64,000 nt of DNA from Acinetobacter sp. ASP199 (GCF_022700675.1 NZ_CP062182.1:2356001-2420000); one strand, 5' to 3'. Positions 19,489 to 28,528 are shown, counted from the stretch's first letter. Program-made: numbers and translations. The notes: a model not told the origin generated them from the letters alone.

Positions 19489-20369
19489 GATCTCTTGCGA
19501 AAGTAAAAACCATCCCCATATAGATTTCATGAGATATCAGAACTTAAACCGTTTTTCAGATTCTGAATTCAAGCGCTTGGTTGGCGTACCTCGAGCAGTT
19601 TTTACCGAAATGGTCGAGGTTTTAGAAAAAGCAGAATCACTCAAAAAGAAATCAGGCCGTCCTCATACTTTAGCTATAGAGGATCAATTGTTATTAACAC
19701 TCAATTACTTACGAAATTATAGCACTCAATTGGAGTTAGCAGCACACTATCATATCGCTGAAAGTAATGTGAACCGAACCATTAAAAAGGTTGAAGATGC
19801 CTTAATGAGATCAAGACGTTTTACTCTGCCAAAACGAAGCCTTACCACAACAGACGAACGCTTTAACTGGGTCATTATTGATGCGACAGAATGTTCAATA
19901 GAACGCCCGAAAAAAAAATCAGAGTAAGTTCTATAGTGGTAAAAAGAAGAAACATACGCTTAAAGCCCAAGTGATCTACCATCCTAAGAGTAAACAAATC
20001 ATAGGATTAGATATATCGTATGGCAGTCAGCATGACATTAAATTGGCAAGGAAAACGGTTAAGAAATTCAAACATTGTGAATATGTTATGACTGATTTAG
20101 GGTACTACGGATTAGAGCAAGATGGCTTTAAATTATTGATGCCCATTAAGAAAAAGAAGAATTTTCCTTTATTTGAAGTTGAGAAAAAGTACAATAAAAT
20201 GATTGGAAAAATACGCGTTGTGATCGAACACATTAATAGTCAATTGAAAACATTTAGAATCTTAAGTGAACGCTATCGAAATAGACGGAAAAGATTCGGT
20301 TTACGCATGAACTTAATTGCTGCACTGGTAAACCGAATCAACTTGCAATAACAACTTTCGCAAGAGGTC
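19489..20369. mobile_element. IS5-family (IS427-group) insertion sequence
   Basis: About 881 bp. The inverted ends are GATCTCTTGCGAAAGT (left) and, on the other strand, GACCTCTTGCGAAAGT (right), differing at one base. Both ends are flanked by TA (19487-19488 and 20370-20371), the 2-bp target duplication typical of this group. It contains one transposase gene in two overlapping frames. Confidence 0.87.
19529..20351 (+). CDS. IS5-family transposase, two frames joined at a nine-A run
   Basis: The upstream frame (19529-19927, 132 codons) carries the N-terminal DUF4096-like region and the first catalytic Asp (WVIIDATECSIERP). The downstream frame (to 20351) carries the second Asp (VMTDLGYYG) and the Glu (VVIEHINSQLKTF). 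The join is at nine consecutive A, 19910-19918. The second frame is +1 relative to the first, so loss of one A from the transcript gives a continuous DDE transposase. IS427-group elements commonly use such slippage. It could instead be a simple inactivating indel. Confidence 0.82.
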
Positions 20370-20427
20370 TAATATTAGTCTGGATTCTCTTTTGAGTTTT
20401 CATCAACAGATTCTTGATAAAAAGAAA

Positions 20428-20450
20428 AAGCCCAGCGAAACTGGGCTTTA
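20428..20450 (-). terminator. Terminator of rraB
   Basis: The stem AAGCCCAG / CTGGGCTT with loop CGAAA lies 35 bases past the minus-strand rraB stop, and the left A-rich side becomes the T-run on that strand. Confidence 0.8.
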
Positions 20451-20484
20451 CAATCTTCATTCTGTATTAAGCGCTGGTTGAGCC

Positions 20485-20868
20485 TTAACTGCTCAAAGGT
20501 GTATCGTCATCATCGATGTCGTCATATACATAAGCCATACAGCCCCAGCCATCATAAACTCCACCAAATTCGCTCGCGATTTTGGTAAACCATTGCTCCA
20601 GATCGACAATATCTTCATAGCTCGGTTCCATATAAATGAAAATCGTGATTACCCACTCGAGTGTATCGCTTTCTTCATCCTGGAACAGGCTGATTTTCTG
20701 TTCTTCTTTTAATAGATGCAAAGCACAGCGATCGGCCTGAGATTCTTCATTAAATGCAATCGAAAATTCAATTTCATGTGCTTCAGTCAGATCATCACCA
20801 TCCTGAAACATCTGCCAGAGTACATTGCCATTTTCATCATCCGGGAACTGCTGATAATCACGTGACAT
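20485..20868 (-). CDS. rraB: Ribonuclease E inhibitor RraB
   Basis: A 127-residue acidic protein that binds RNase E and modulates the RNA degradosome in enteric models. The FPDDENGNVLWQMFQDGDDL N-terminus, the EIEFSIAFNE strand, the closing GWGCMAYVYDDIDDDD and the very acidic tail match the RraB/YjgD family. It is monocistronic. Confidence 0.88.
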   Translation of the reverse strand: MSRDYQQFPDDENGNVLWQMFQDGDDLTEAHEIEFSIAFNEESQADRCALHLLKEEQKISLFQDEESDTLEWVITIFIYMEPSYEDIVDLEQWFTKIASEFGGVYDGWGCMAYVYDDIDDDDTPLSS

Positions 20869-21108
20869 AGGGCTGTCCTTATTGTGCTGCTGTTTTATTA
20901 TACAAATTAGATTAGCTGATTTTTATACAGGATACGATAGCTAAAATAATATTTTTTATAGTTTTTAAATGACTGATTTTATAAATCAAATTGGGGCCAT
21001 ACTTTTGAAATAACAATTTAACTTTTACTAGTAGAGGGACTTTAACTGCTTATTTTGGGGAGCTTTCTCCCCCCTCATCTTATCAGATTAAGTTTTCGAC
21101 TCAGCTGC

Positions 21109-22050
21109 TTAAGCCATCTGAACAACTTCAGTGATTCCAGGTGTTTTCTTTAATTCCAGAAGCAAGGCTGCAAACTTCAGTTCTTGTAAACGTAAATCCA
21201 GATACGATTGCTGAATACTGGCTTGACTTAAATCCTGTCCTTTATGATTAATTAAATAAAAATCATCTTGCAGTGCCTGTAACATCTGTCCCAAGTTATC
21301 TGTAGTTAAACGGGACAGATACAGGTCAGCACGGCTGTTAAAGGCCATGCTGATCATATCAATAGTGGTATTACGGCGATTCTCATCGACATAGTTACAT
21401 TGCGCGACTTTTTTGTTTCGAATTACCTGCTCAATCTGCTGACGAATATCCAGTAAATGTCTTGCAGCATCTTGCTCCTGATAACCCTCTATTAATTCAG
21501 ACAACACATCTTTAGCTGCGATCGAAAATCCATACTGATAACCATGAATTTTATGCTCTAAGGCAGTGACTACATCCTGCAAGCGATATTCTTCTTGTGC
21601 CTGTTTATAATGGCCTTGCAGTTTTTCGCGTGCCTGAAGCTCTACTTTCTGGATAGCCTTAGTCCGATAATCCTCTATAAATGCTTTTACCCGTTCGATA
21701 TAGCCTTTAATGTCATCCACCATGATTGAAGCATCAACCTTGGTCATTTCCACAAAATTTTCAGCCTGTAAGCTACGGTTAATAACATACTGTTCTATTT
21801 CACAGATCTCTTGGTATTTCTTATATTTGTCTACGGTCGTACGCAAACCACTGACTTGCACGCGTAGCTGAGACAGCTCGTACTCGCTATCTTCTACCTG
21901 TCGTTCATACTCAGTCAGTTTATGACGTGCATGATCCAGATTGTCCTGTAAAACATCGAGGTTTCCACGCAGGGATTTTAATTTTTTTAGTGTCACTGCC
22001 AGAACGCCAGATAGTATCCCCACCAGAACGAATAAAATAATACTTAACAT
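21109..22050 (-). CDS. Membrane-anchored coiled-coil protein of unknown function
   Basis: 313 residues from ATG 22050 (MLSIILFVLVGILSGVLAV). The longer reading from 22104 adds 18 residues ahead of the membrane segment. One N-terminal transmembrane helix is followed by a long heptad-like coiled coil (about residues 25-80) and then helical segments rich in Gln, Glu and Lys. The layout resembles RmuC or DUF4041-type proteins with an N-terminal anchor, but no catalytic motif is visible, so I leave it unnamed. About 600 bases of AT-rich, apparently empty DNA lie upstream (22051-22646). Confidence 0.6.
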   Translation of the reverse strand: MLSIILFVLVGILSGVLAVTLKKLKSLRGNLDVLQDNLDHARHKLTEYERQVEDSEYELSQLRVQVSGLRTTVDKYKKYQEICEIEQYVINRSLQAENFVEMTKVDASIMVDDIKGYIERVKAFIEDYRTKAIQKVELQAREKLQGHYKQAQEEYRLQDVVTALEHKIHGYQYGFSIAAKDVLSELIEGYQEQDAARHLLDIRQQIEQVIRNKKVAQCNYVDENRRNTTIDMISMAFNSRADLYLSRLTTDNLGQMLQALQDDFYLINHKGQDLSQASIQQSYLDLRLQELKFAALLLELKKTPGITEVVQMA

Positions 22051-22646
22051 CGTCCGTGCCCTAATTAAAAAATATAAAAAAGAAAAGTGTTTTAACTCAA
22101 ACAAAAAAAACTCGTGAAAGTTTTTTATTTTGCACTGTTTTCCTCAAAAATCCTATCACTAGAACCTGGTATAAATATTTAATAATATTGATATTTTTGT
22201 TGAACTTTACCGTTTTATGGCTTGAAATCTCACCCAAATGACAACATGAAATTTTAAGTATTTATTAACTTAAGTCATGAACAACAAATGATTGATTTAA
22301 CTTAATAAAAAAACAATAGTTTTTAATAGGAATAAATTCAAACTCCAATATTCTTTAATAACATATGTTTAAATTTACCAATTTTTGATTTTTTTAAAAT
22401 TACACCTTCTCTACAAGATCACCTTAATATAGCTAAACTTATAAATTTACATGTTTTAACAAAGTAGATGACTATTATTACATAGATCTTTTTTAGATCA
22501 AAAAATAAGTAAATTTAGAGAATAAAAGAAAAAATATGAAATATTTTCTCACACTTTAGGCAGATGAATAGATAAATACAGTACTCTGCATCCATCCCAA
22601 ATATTCAAATATCTTTTTGCAAGTATAGCTTTGAAACCAAAAATGA

Positions 22647-23312
22647 TTAAAAAGGTACACTGCCGTGAATTTCTACCGGTTTATTACTTAAAGGTTGGGT
22701 AAACGCAAGATAACTGGCATGCAGGGCCATACGCTTTAGAGGACTGCGCAGTGGTTCAGGGTGATAGATTTTATCGCCAGTAATTGGATGACCAATATGC
22801 ATCATATGCACACGCAGTTGATGCGAACGACCCGTAATCGGCGTTAATAACACACGGCTAATATCTTGTGCTACATCATAATCCAAACCTTGATACAGGG
22901 TTTTTGATGGCTTGCCCAGTTCCAGGTGTACCATCTGGCGTGGGCGATTTTCCCAGTCCGTGATTAAGGGGGCATTTACTTCGCCCTCACCGAGCAGTTT
23001 TCCTTGTACCAAAGCGATATAGTGCTTGTTCACCGTACGCGCCTGAAACATTTTACTGACAGCGACTTCTGCATCACGATGCTTGGCAAACATCAGAATT
23101 CCGGAAGTGGCCATATCCAGACGATGGGTAATTCGTGCTTCTGGAAATTGCTCGCGCACACGTAAATAAGCGCTGTCATGATGCTCTGGCAGACGACCCG
23201 GTACTGACAATAAACCCGCCGGTTTTTCAATCACCACCAGATCATCATCTTCATAGAGAATTTTGAGTGGACCTTGAGGTGGGCAGTAAACAAAGTCATC
23301 GTTGAGTGGCAT
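22647..23312 (-). CDS. rluA: Pseudouridine synthase, RluA family
   Basis: Converts specific uridines in RNA to pseudouridine; RluA itself acts on 23S rRNA and some tRNAs. It is 221 residues from ATG 23312 (MPLNDDFVYCPPQGPLKILY). The catalytic Asp is D66 in ARITHRLDMATSG, and the later TPITGRSHQLRVHM is the family motif. The length and the absence of an S4 domain favour RluA over RluC/D. A TTG-initiated extension to 23357 looks spurious. Confidence 0.88.
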   Translation of the reverse strand: MPLNDDFVYCPPQGPLKILYEDDDLVVIEKPAGLLSVPGRLPEHHDSAYLRVREQFPEARITHRLDMATSGILMFAKHRDAEVAVSKMFQARTVNKHYIALVQGKLLGEGEVNAPLITDWENRPRQMVHLELGKPSKTLYQGLDYDVAQDISRVLLTPITGRSHQLRVHMMHIGHPITGDKIYHPEPLRSPLKRMALHASYLAFTQPLSNKPVEIHGSVPF

Positions 23313-23403
23313 GGCGCAAGTGCATAGGAAGAAAGATGCGCAAAATATCAATGTCAATTCAGTGTGTCAATCTGAACTTTTACAGGAATGTGATTTAGGG
23401 AAA

Positions 23404-23862
23404 TTATGCTCGGCTTGTGACCTGGCCAGTCTGGTTCAAGCTGCTCAGATAGTACTGTTTAATTACTTCTATATCCTCATTCAAAAAATTATCGAGTATC
23501 GCCTGGGTCTGTTTCAAATTCAGCTCTCTATAAGACACATAATCCTTGCCCTTAAAGCCAAGAAAACCGAATAAGCTTTTGTTAGCCCCTTCAACCAGAA
23601 TATCGCTTTCAAGTTTAAATTCCAGCTGTTACGAATTGGATAATTCATTCAAGGTGATCTGGATGGATTGTCCTGTATCTGTATTGCTCACGGTAAAAAT
23701 TGTTTTTCCTGTTTGCATCTGTAGTTGCAGAATCAACAACTGGTTCCAGTTCATGCTATTAAATTTAGCCCGTACATCTTCGGAAGCTAAAGTCTCAACT
23801 TGTAAACCATCGCTGCTATTGTTCTGGCTGGGATAACTTATTTCTACTTCATAGCTCGTCAT
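23404..23862 (-). pseudogene. Unknown gene interrupted by an in-frame TAA
   Basis: From ATG 23862 the reading frame runs 77 codons (MTSYEVEISYPSQNNSS...), meets TAA at 23629-23631, and continues in exactly the same frame for 75 more codons (QLEFKLESDILVEGANKSLF...) to a stop at 23404. The downstream half still reads as a coherent protein, so one nonsense change (TAA, one base from GAA, CAA or AAA) appears to have split a gene of about 152 residues. The family is unknown to me. A sequencing error is possible. Confidence 0.6.
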
Positions 23863-24189
23863 AATATTACCCTCCCAAAATGATCAATTTTTATACTACC
23901 ACTAACACTTGATTTTTATTATTTAATTTTAAAATGATTAAAAAATAATCATATTTTTTGGAAATAAAATTTATCGAATTGCTTCACAGAATCCAGAAAA
24001 TATAGCCATATCACTGCTCATTTCAGCAAATACTGAGACTTATCCCTATTGCAGAATAATTCAAATAAAATAACAGAAAATTTTTTTTAATGAAAAAGAG
24101 AAGAATTTTTAAATAAATGAACACAAGAAAAGCTTTTTATCTGGATTAATCCACTAATTTAAAAATATTTTTATGTTTTATTCGATGCG

Positions 24190-24417
24190 GAATTTTTTAG
24201 GGTGTTGGGAAGTTACTTCAACTATCAATCTTGGTAAGAATTGATCTTATAGCCTATAAACTTCTGGTTCATAGCGTCCTAAGCCGGATCAAGACCTTGT
24301 GGGTAAGTACTGCTCTCGCGTTTTGCGCCGCTCACAGCATGCTACTCTTTCCGATCCCATCACACCCTTGAGACATATATTAGCCTTGAGCGTACGGGAT
24401 TAATTTCCTATGTTTTG
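24190..24417. repeat. Long non-coding repeat element, copy 1
   Basis: About 228 bp, from AATTTTTTAGGGTGTTGGGAA to TTAATTTCCTATG. It is nearly identical to a second copy at 25836-26074, with roughly five substitutions and one 12-base difference near the left end. The core (24270-24400) is more GC-rich than its surroundings and has short complementary words (GGATC / GATCC; GCG TTTT GCG) that could fold. No ORF spans it. A structured RNA or a mobile non-coding repeat are the main options. Confidence 0.8.
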
Positions 24418-24448
24418 TTATTTTCCGACCCGCATAGGAAATTTTTTC
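24402..24448 (+). terminator. Hairpin at the right end of repeat copy 1
   Basis: The perfect 11-bp stem AATTTCCTATG / CATAGGAAATT with a 20-base loop is followed by TTTTTC. The left arm is the repeat's own end; the right arm is unique to this copy and missing beside copy 2. It could terminate a transcript leaving the repeat on the + strand. Confidence 0.55.
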
Positions 24449-24489
24449 TTTCACGGTTTTCATTCAAGAATATTTTATCTTTTGCTTTA

Positions 24490-24525
24490 AAAACCTGATT
24501 TTTTATTGCAGTAAAATCAGGTTTT
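24490..24525. terminator. Hairpin downstream of the SIMPL-domain gene
   Basis: The perfect 13-bp arms AAAACCTGATTTT / AAAATCAGGTTTT lie about 80 bases past the minus-strand stop at 24603, consistent with a terminator for that gene. Confidence 0.65.
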
Positions 24526-24602
24526 CTGAGAATTATATTTATTCTGATCTTGGGCTACTGATGAAGGTTCGGAGACTTCTTTATAGCAGCCTTGCGGTGA
24601 AT

Positions 24603-25316
24603 TTAATCTGCCAGATAATAATCTACGGTAGACACAACACGAACTTTTTTGAGATACGGCGTATTACTGTCACGATCTTCAATACTAAACAGGCCCTGAT
24701 TGGCGGTTTTGATTTTCCCTAGACGGCTTTGCGAATCGGCTGCAAATTTTTCTGCCACGCTCCGTGCATTTTGTGTGGCCTGTTCAATCATCGCTGGTTT
24801 AATGTCATTTAAACCGGTAAATAAATATTCGGTTCGTTGTCCTGAATCATCGCCACCAAAGGCAATACCCTTTTTACCTAGTTCCGCCAAACGGGTTTGT
24901 GCTGCACGTACTGCATCAATGTTATGGGTATACACGGTAATGGTTTGATGTGCGGTATAACGTAGTGCAACATTGGCATCGCCGCCATACTGCTGTGCAT
25001 ATTTATCTGTGGTGACGGGTGCTCCCGTGGTAATTTCTTCGGCTTTAAAGCCTTCACTTTTCAGGAAAGTCTGGATTTGCTGGGTTTGTAGTTCCATCAT
25101 GTCATAAAGCTGTGTCAAATCCTGACTGGCCGAACTAAAGCGAATCGGCCAGACCGCGACATTTGCCTTAACTTCACGTTCAGACAGGCCTTTGACCGAG
25201 ACAATCCGTTCATACTGTTTGATCTTGACGGCACTGTTCCCCAGAATCCATCCCGTTATAATCATTCCTAAGCCGATGAGTGCACCTAAAATCAGGGCGG
25301 GTTTAAACTGATTCAT
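24603..25316 (-). CDS. SIMPL-domain (DUF541) periplasmic/membrane-anchored protein
   Basis: 237 residues. An N-terminal hydrophobic anchor (ALILGALIGLGMIITGWILG) is followed by a SIMPL/DUF541 domain, seen in IVSVKGLSEREVKANVAVWP, YTAHQTITVYTHNIDAVRAAQ and the QATQNARSVAEKFAADSQSRLGK segment. Family members are periplasmic or surface-exposed and linked to oxidative stress (YggE), but the molecular role is unclear. It lies between the two copies of the long non-coding repeat. Confidence 0.85.
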   Translation of the reverse strand: MNQFKPALILGALIGLGMIITGWILGNSAVKIKQYERIVSVKGLSEREVKANVAVWPIRFSSASQDLTQLYDMMELQTQQIQTFLKSEGFKAEEITTGAPVTTDKYAQQYGGDANVALRYTAHQTITVYTHNIDAVRAAQTRLAELGKKGIAFGGDDSGQRTEYLFTGLNDIKPAMIEQATQNARSVAEKFAADSQSRLGKIKTANQGLFSIEDRDSNTPYLKKVRVVSTVDYYLAD

Positions 25317-25457
25317 TTGCCTGAACTCCGTTTTAGTAATCTTGCTCTTGTTAGTTGTACAATTTTAATAAGTTGAACTTGGACTTTGATATCACTATTC
25401 GACCACTTGTTAAAATCACGTGAATAAAAGATTTAAATCTCAAATTTCACTCTATAT

Positions 25458-25697
25458 TTACATCAGATATAAAGCCAATAGCGGTACCAGATTAAACAGC
25501 AGAATACCAATTTTATAGAGCGCCATACCCGCATAATGAATGGCATCAAAGGTTGAATCTGATAGCTTGAACCATTTTCCATGCAACTGTTTGACCCAGT
25601 CGCGGGCAAAGACAATGATCAGGAACCAGAATATTAATATGCTGTAATTAACGAACAATGCATACAGTAAAAATTGCCGCCATAAATCAAGTTCCAT
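25458..25697 (-). CDS. Small DUF6868-type membrane protein
   Basis: A 79-residue protein with two hydrophobic helices (YALFVNYSILIFWFLIIVFA and a C-terminal KIGILLFNLVPLLALYLM). The layout of helix, short amphipathic segment with a fixed H-x(2)-W/M-F-x-L motif, then helix ending NLVPxLAL matches DUF6868. It starts with AGGGGA upstream. Function is unknown. Confidence 0.7.
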   Translation of the reverse strand: MELDLWRQFLLYALFVNYSILIFWFLIIVFARDWVKQLHGKWFKLSDSTFDAIHYAGMALYKIGILLFNLVPLLALYLM

Positions 25698-25835
25698 CGC
25701 GATTCCCCTAAAGGATACGGTTCAATTTCCAGACTAGCACAAATTGACTGAATAAAAAGAAATGGCGGATATAACTCTGTTAAGGGGATCTGAATAGAAG
25801 AGTTATTTTTATATTTTCTAATGGGTTTTACTGGA

Positions 25836-26074
25836 GAATTTTTTAGGGTGTTGGGAAAACTCGTGATGGTTTACTTCAACTATCAATCTTTGTAAGAATT
25901 GATCTTATAGCCTACAAACTTCTGGTTCATAGCGTCCTAAGCCGGATCAAGACCTTGTGGGTAAGTACTGCTCTCGCGTTTTGCGCCGCTCACAGCATGC
26001 TACTCTTTCCGATCCCGTCACACCCTTGAGATATATAGTAGCCTTGAGCGTACGGGATTAATTTCCTATGTTTT
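25836..26074. repeat. Long non-coding repeat element, copy 2
   Basis: About 239 bp and near-identical to 24190-24417, in the same orientation and 1.65 kb away. Differences visible by eye are a 12-base insertion after TTGGGAA (CTCGTGATGG region), G/T in CTTGGTAAG, T/C in CCTATAAAC, A/G in GATCCCAT, and small changes in the AGACATATATTAG segment. The two copies bracket the SIMPL and DUF6868 genes. It lacks the right-hand hairpin arm of copy 1. Confidence 0.8.
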
Positions 26075-26221
26075 TATCATTTTTTTAATTTTTGAAAAAT
26101 TTTCCAATTTATAAGCTAATTTAGAGAAATAAATGTCATTAACTCATTTTTATGAGGTTTTATTCTTTAAAAAATGAGCTTTATTGGAATTTTATTTATA
26201 CATTTTTCATGATTTTCTAGT

Positions 26222-26479
26222 TTAAAAAGTACCTTGCAACCATTGTGCAGTAAACCACCAGCCACTCATGGCACACATCCCTGACATGATAATCGCCAGT
26301 ACTTTATTCATTTTGCTTAATTCAGATGTTAATACCTTCAGATTGATCAGATAGGCCAGTGCAAAATAGATCAGGCCAATTGCACCACAAAAGGGCACAA
26401 ATATCAGTGGCCATGCCGCGCAGGCGTGTGCAGAAAGCGGTAATTTCGGGGATTCAGAAACGTGATTAGTCATATCCAT
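26222..26479 (-). CDS. Small two-helix membrane protein, unknown
   Basis: 85 residues from ATG 26479, which has GAGGG nine bases upstream; a longer reading from 26515 lacks this. Two hydrophobic helices (AAWPLIFVPFCGAIGLIYFA and a C-terminal LAIIMSGMCAMSGWWF) predict an inner-membrane protein. I do not recognise the family. Confidence 0.55.
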   Translation of the reverse strand: MDMTNHVSESPKLPLSAHACAAWPLIFVPFCGAIGLIYFALAYLINLKVLTSELSKMNKVLAIIMSGMCAMSGWWFTAQWLQGTF

Positions 26480-26608
26480 ACTCGATTGCCCTCTTTGTCG
26501 TGCATAAAAGTGCACTAAATTAAGTCAAAGCTCTTTAATGAGATAAAGCTTTGCATCTTCGTATTAAATAAATTGCAAAATGTGCGCCAATTTCAGGCAA
26601 TTGCATAT

Positions 26609-27307
26609 TTAAAATGTGAGTTCATCAAAGTTTTTAATTTTGGATAAGTAAATGGGCATCTGTTTATGCACTGAATGCGTTTCTTTATATTTTGGTCTGC
26701 GCTCCGGATCTGTGATTAAATTTTTACTATAGATTTTTTTGCCAGTCAGCAGATTGATACTGGTTTTCGACTCAAGCAAAGGACCATGATGAGAAAACTG
26801 GTCATAGCCAATCAGTCGCATATCCTGATTCTGAAGACGGAATTTATAGCTCCAATAGCCATAACGTCCATGCTGATACCTAAGCTCTAGTAATCCTTTG
26901 TTAATTTCAGGCACCAGTTCAGGTGGATAATACACCCCACCATCTTCCTGATCCGAGCTGAAACAGTTCAGGTTTTGCAGAAACTTTTTATAAGTGCTCG
27001 TGTCCTTTTGTCCCAAAAGAACAATGATACCTCGGCGGTTCCGGTCTAAGGTTCCACGATATTCATCTTTAACTAAAGCTTTAGGATCTGTAGCTTTGAC
27101 AATCAGTACAGCATCCTGCACACCATCTTTATTTAAGTCACCTTTTACCACTTCAAAGAAAGAATAATTTTTAGGAACATAGGCTTGAAAAGTTTTTTGA
27201 TCTTGTTGTGACTGGCGCTGTTCAGGCTTTAGTGCTTCTTGCGCTATGGCTGCATTCGAGATCAATAGGGCTGCACTGAAAAAGACTGCAAGTTTTGCGA
27301 TTTTCAT
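26609..27307 (-). CDS. Secreted protein with an FG-GAP-like motif, unknown function
   Basis: 232 residues with a clear signal peptide (MKIAKLAVFFSAALLISNAAIA, cut before QEAL). Residues 56-70 read VKGDLNKDGVQDAVLIV, the D-x-N-x-D-G calcium-binding loop of FG-GAP/VCBS-type repeats. The rest is basic and aromatic, with no enzymatic motif I can name. It is probably periplasmic. There is a good ATG start, and it appears monocistronic. Confidence 0.7.
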   Translation of the reverse strand: MKIAKLAVFFSAALLISNAAIAQEALKPEQRQSQQDQKTFQAYVPKNYSFFEVVKGDLNKDGVQDAVLIVKATDPKALVKDEYRGTLDRNRRGIIVLLGQKDTSTYKKFLQNLNCFSSDQEDGGVYYPPELVPEINKGLLELRYQHGRYGYWSYKFRLQNQDMRLIGYDQFSHHGPLLESKTSINLLTGKKIYSKNLITDPERRPKYKETHSVHKQMPIYLSKIKNFDELTF

Positions 27308-27380
27308 TTTCCTGATCTCATATGTATAGGCACATGTTGCTTATTATTTTTAACATAGAAAGATGAAAGCTGAAACAAAA

Positions 27381-27404
27381 TGACCCTACACGATGGTAGG
27401 GTCA
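27381..27404 (-). terminator. Terminator of the 70-residue gene
   Basis: The stem TGACCCTAC / GTAGGGTCA with a 6-base loop lies 48 bases past the minus-strand stop at 27452, and the A-rich left side is the T-run on that strand. Confidence 0.7.
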
Positions 27405-27451
27405 AAAATCTCAACATCATATTCATTTTTAATTACTGATTGATTCATGAG

Positions 27452-27664
27452 TTATGCCTTGCAGCATTTTTCACAACCGGTCACTTTCTCTCTAGGCCAG
27501 TTCATGCGCGCACGCTTGTAAGCCAGTTCATAATTGGCAAAATAACCAATCAGAATCTGAGCGTCCGTATCAGGCAAGTCTTCACAACCGGTCGTTAAAT
27601 TATGGATCAGATGTGCCCCATTGTCCGTTGTCTGCTCATCAACCACAAACTTGATCATCTCCAT
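27452..27664 (-). CDS. Small conserved-looking protein with C-terminal Cys motif
   Basis: 70 residues, with GGGGGA seven bases before the ATG. The protein ends in GCEKCCKA, a C-x-x-C-C cluster that could hold a metal, and has an additional Cys in the TTGCEDLP segment. There is no membrane segment. The family is unknown to me. A terminator follows, so it looks like an independent small gene. Confidence 0.55.
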   Translation of the reverse strand: MEMIKFVVDEQTTDNGAHLIHNLTTGCEDLPDTDAQILIGYFANYELAYKRARMNWPREKVTGCEKCCKA

Positions 27665-27859
27665 AAAAATTCCCCCATATTCGTTTTTATAAAGGTAGGA
27701 ATTAAAGTCATACTAAAACTAAAAGTATGTAATTTATTAATCCCATACTAAAACTATGCCTTTTATGGATAAAAATCAATCAATTTATAGAATTTTTTAT
27801 TGTGAATTTATGACTCCGATATTCAGATTTAAGATTGGCAGAACAACTACTTAGACTAT

Positions 27860-28438
27860 TTATACTACGCCAGGATCAGACTTATTTTTCTTCATCTGTT
27901 TAAACCAGCGTACAAACCAGATGGCAGCAATAATAAATACGATCACCATAAGTACAGGTGCCAAAAAGGACAGGATCGAGATCAGGACTGCACTGATCCA
28001 TTCCCCTGTAGAAATCACCGGATTTCCTACACCGCCGGTGGTGGCAGTTGATAAACCTCGTAATGCGACCGTACTAAACTGCACTGCTCCGGCAGTTCCC
28101 CCACCCACAATTAATGCAGTTGCCCAAGCCACAAACTGCGACATTTCCCCACTACTTACCGCCATAGTGGATACCGTTCCAGCAATAACAGCTGCGGGTG
28201 TCGCGATAGTGTCGAGGATATTATCTACCCAAGGAATATAGTAAGCTGCGATTTCACACAAGGTCGCGATGCCCAACGTCAGACAAACCGAGGGTAAAGC
28301 CAGCCAGCCAAAACCTTGGATCGGTTCAAACCAGTTCAGATTACAAGCGATACTCATGACCAGCAAAGGTGCGAATATACGAAAGCCACACGCTGCACTG
28401 AGTCCAATACCAATACATAAACCGAGGATCGTTTCCAT
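27860..28438 (-). CDS. DUF4126-type membrane protein
   Basis: 192 residues from ATG 28438, which has GGAG six bases upstream; the extra four codons to 28450 are dispensable. Five or six hydrophobic helices are visible. The N-terminal GLCIGIGLSAACGFRIFAPL, the YYIPWVDNILDTIATPAA segment and the GGGTAGAVQFSTVALRGLST turn are DUF4126 hallmarks. It is an inner-membrane protein of unknown function and ends in a short basic tail. Confidence 0.82.
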   Translation of the reverse strand: METILGLCIGIGLSAACGFRIFAPLLVMSIACNLNWFEPIQGFGWLALPSVCLTLGIATLCEIAAYYIPWVDNILDTIATPAAVIAGTVSTMAVSSGEMSQFVAWATALIVGGGTAGAVQFSTVALRGLSTATTGGVGNPVISTGEWISAVLISILSFLAPVLMVIVFIIAAIWFVRWFKQMKKNKSDPGVV

Positions 28439-28496
28439 ACTGCACTCCAAACCTGTTTGTGGCGATGGGTGATTTTTCTTTCTCTCTAAAATAGCA

Positions 28497-28528
28497 AAAA
28501 GCCCTATGGGGTAATAGGGCTTTTATTT
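28497..28528. terminator. Terminator downstream of the zinc-ribbon gene
   Basis: The stem GCCCTAT / ATAGGGC, with A-run to the left and T-run to the right, lies between the minus-strand zinc-ribbon gene and the DUF4126 gene. Confidence 0.8.

Noticed and set aside
23546-23836. 96-codon plus-strand ORF
   Set aside because: It lies opposite the split minus-strand gene, whose two halves read as a better protein.
24190-26074. The repeats as ends of a composite transposon
   Set aside because: No transposase lies inside or next to them, and no terminal inverted repeats or target duplications are visible.
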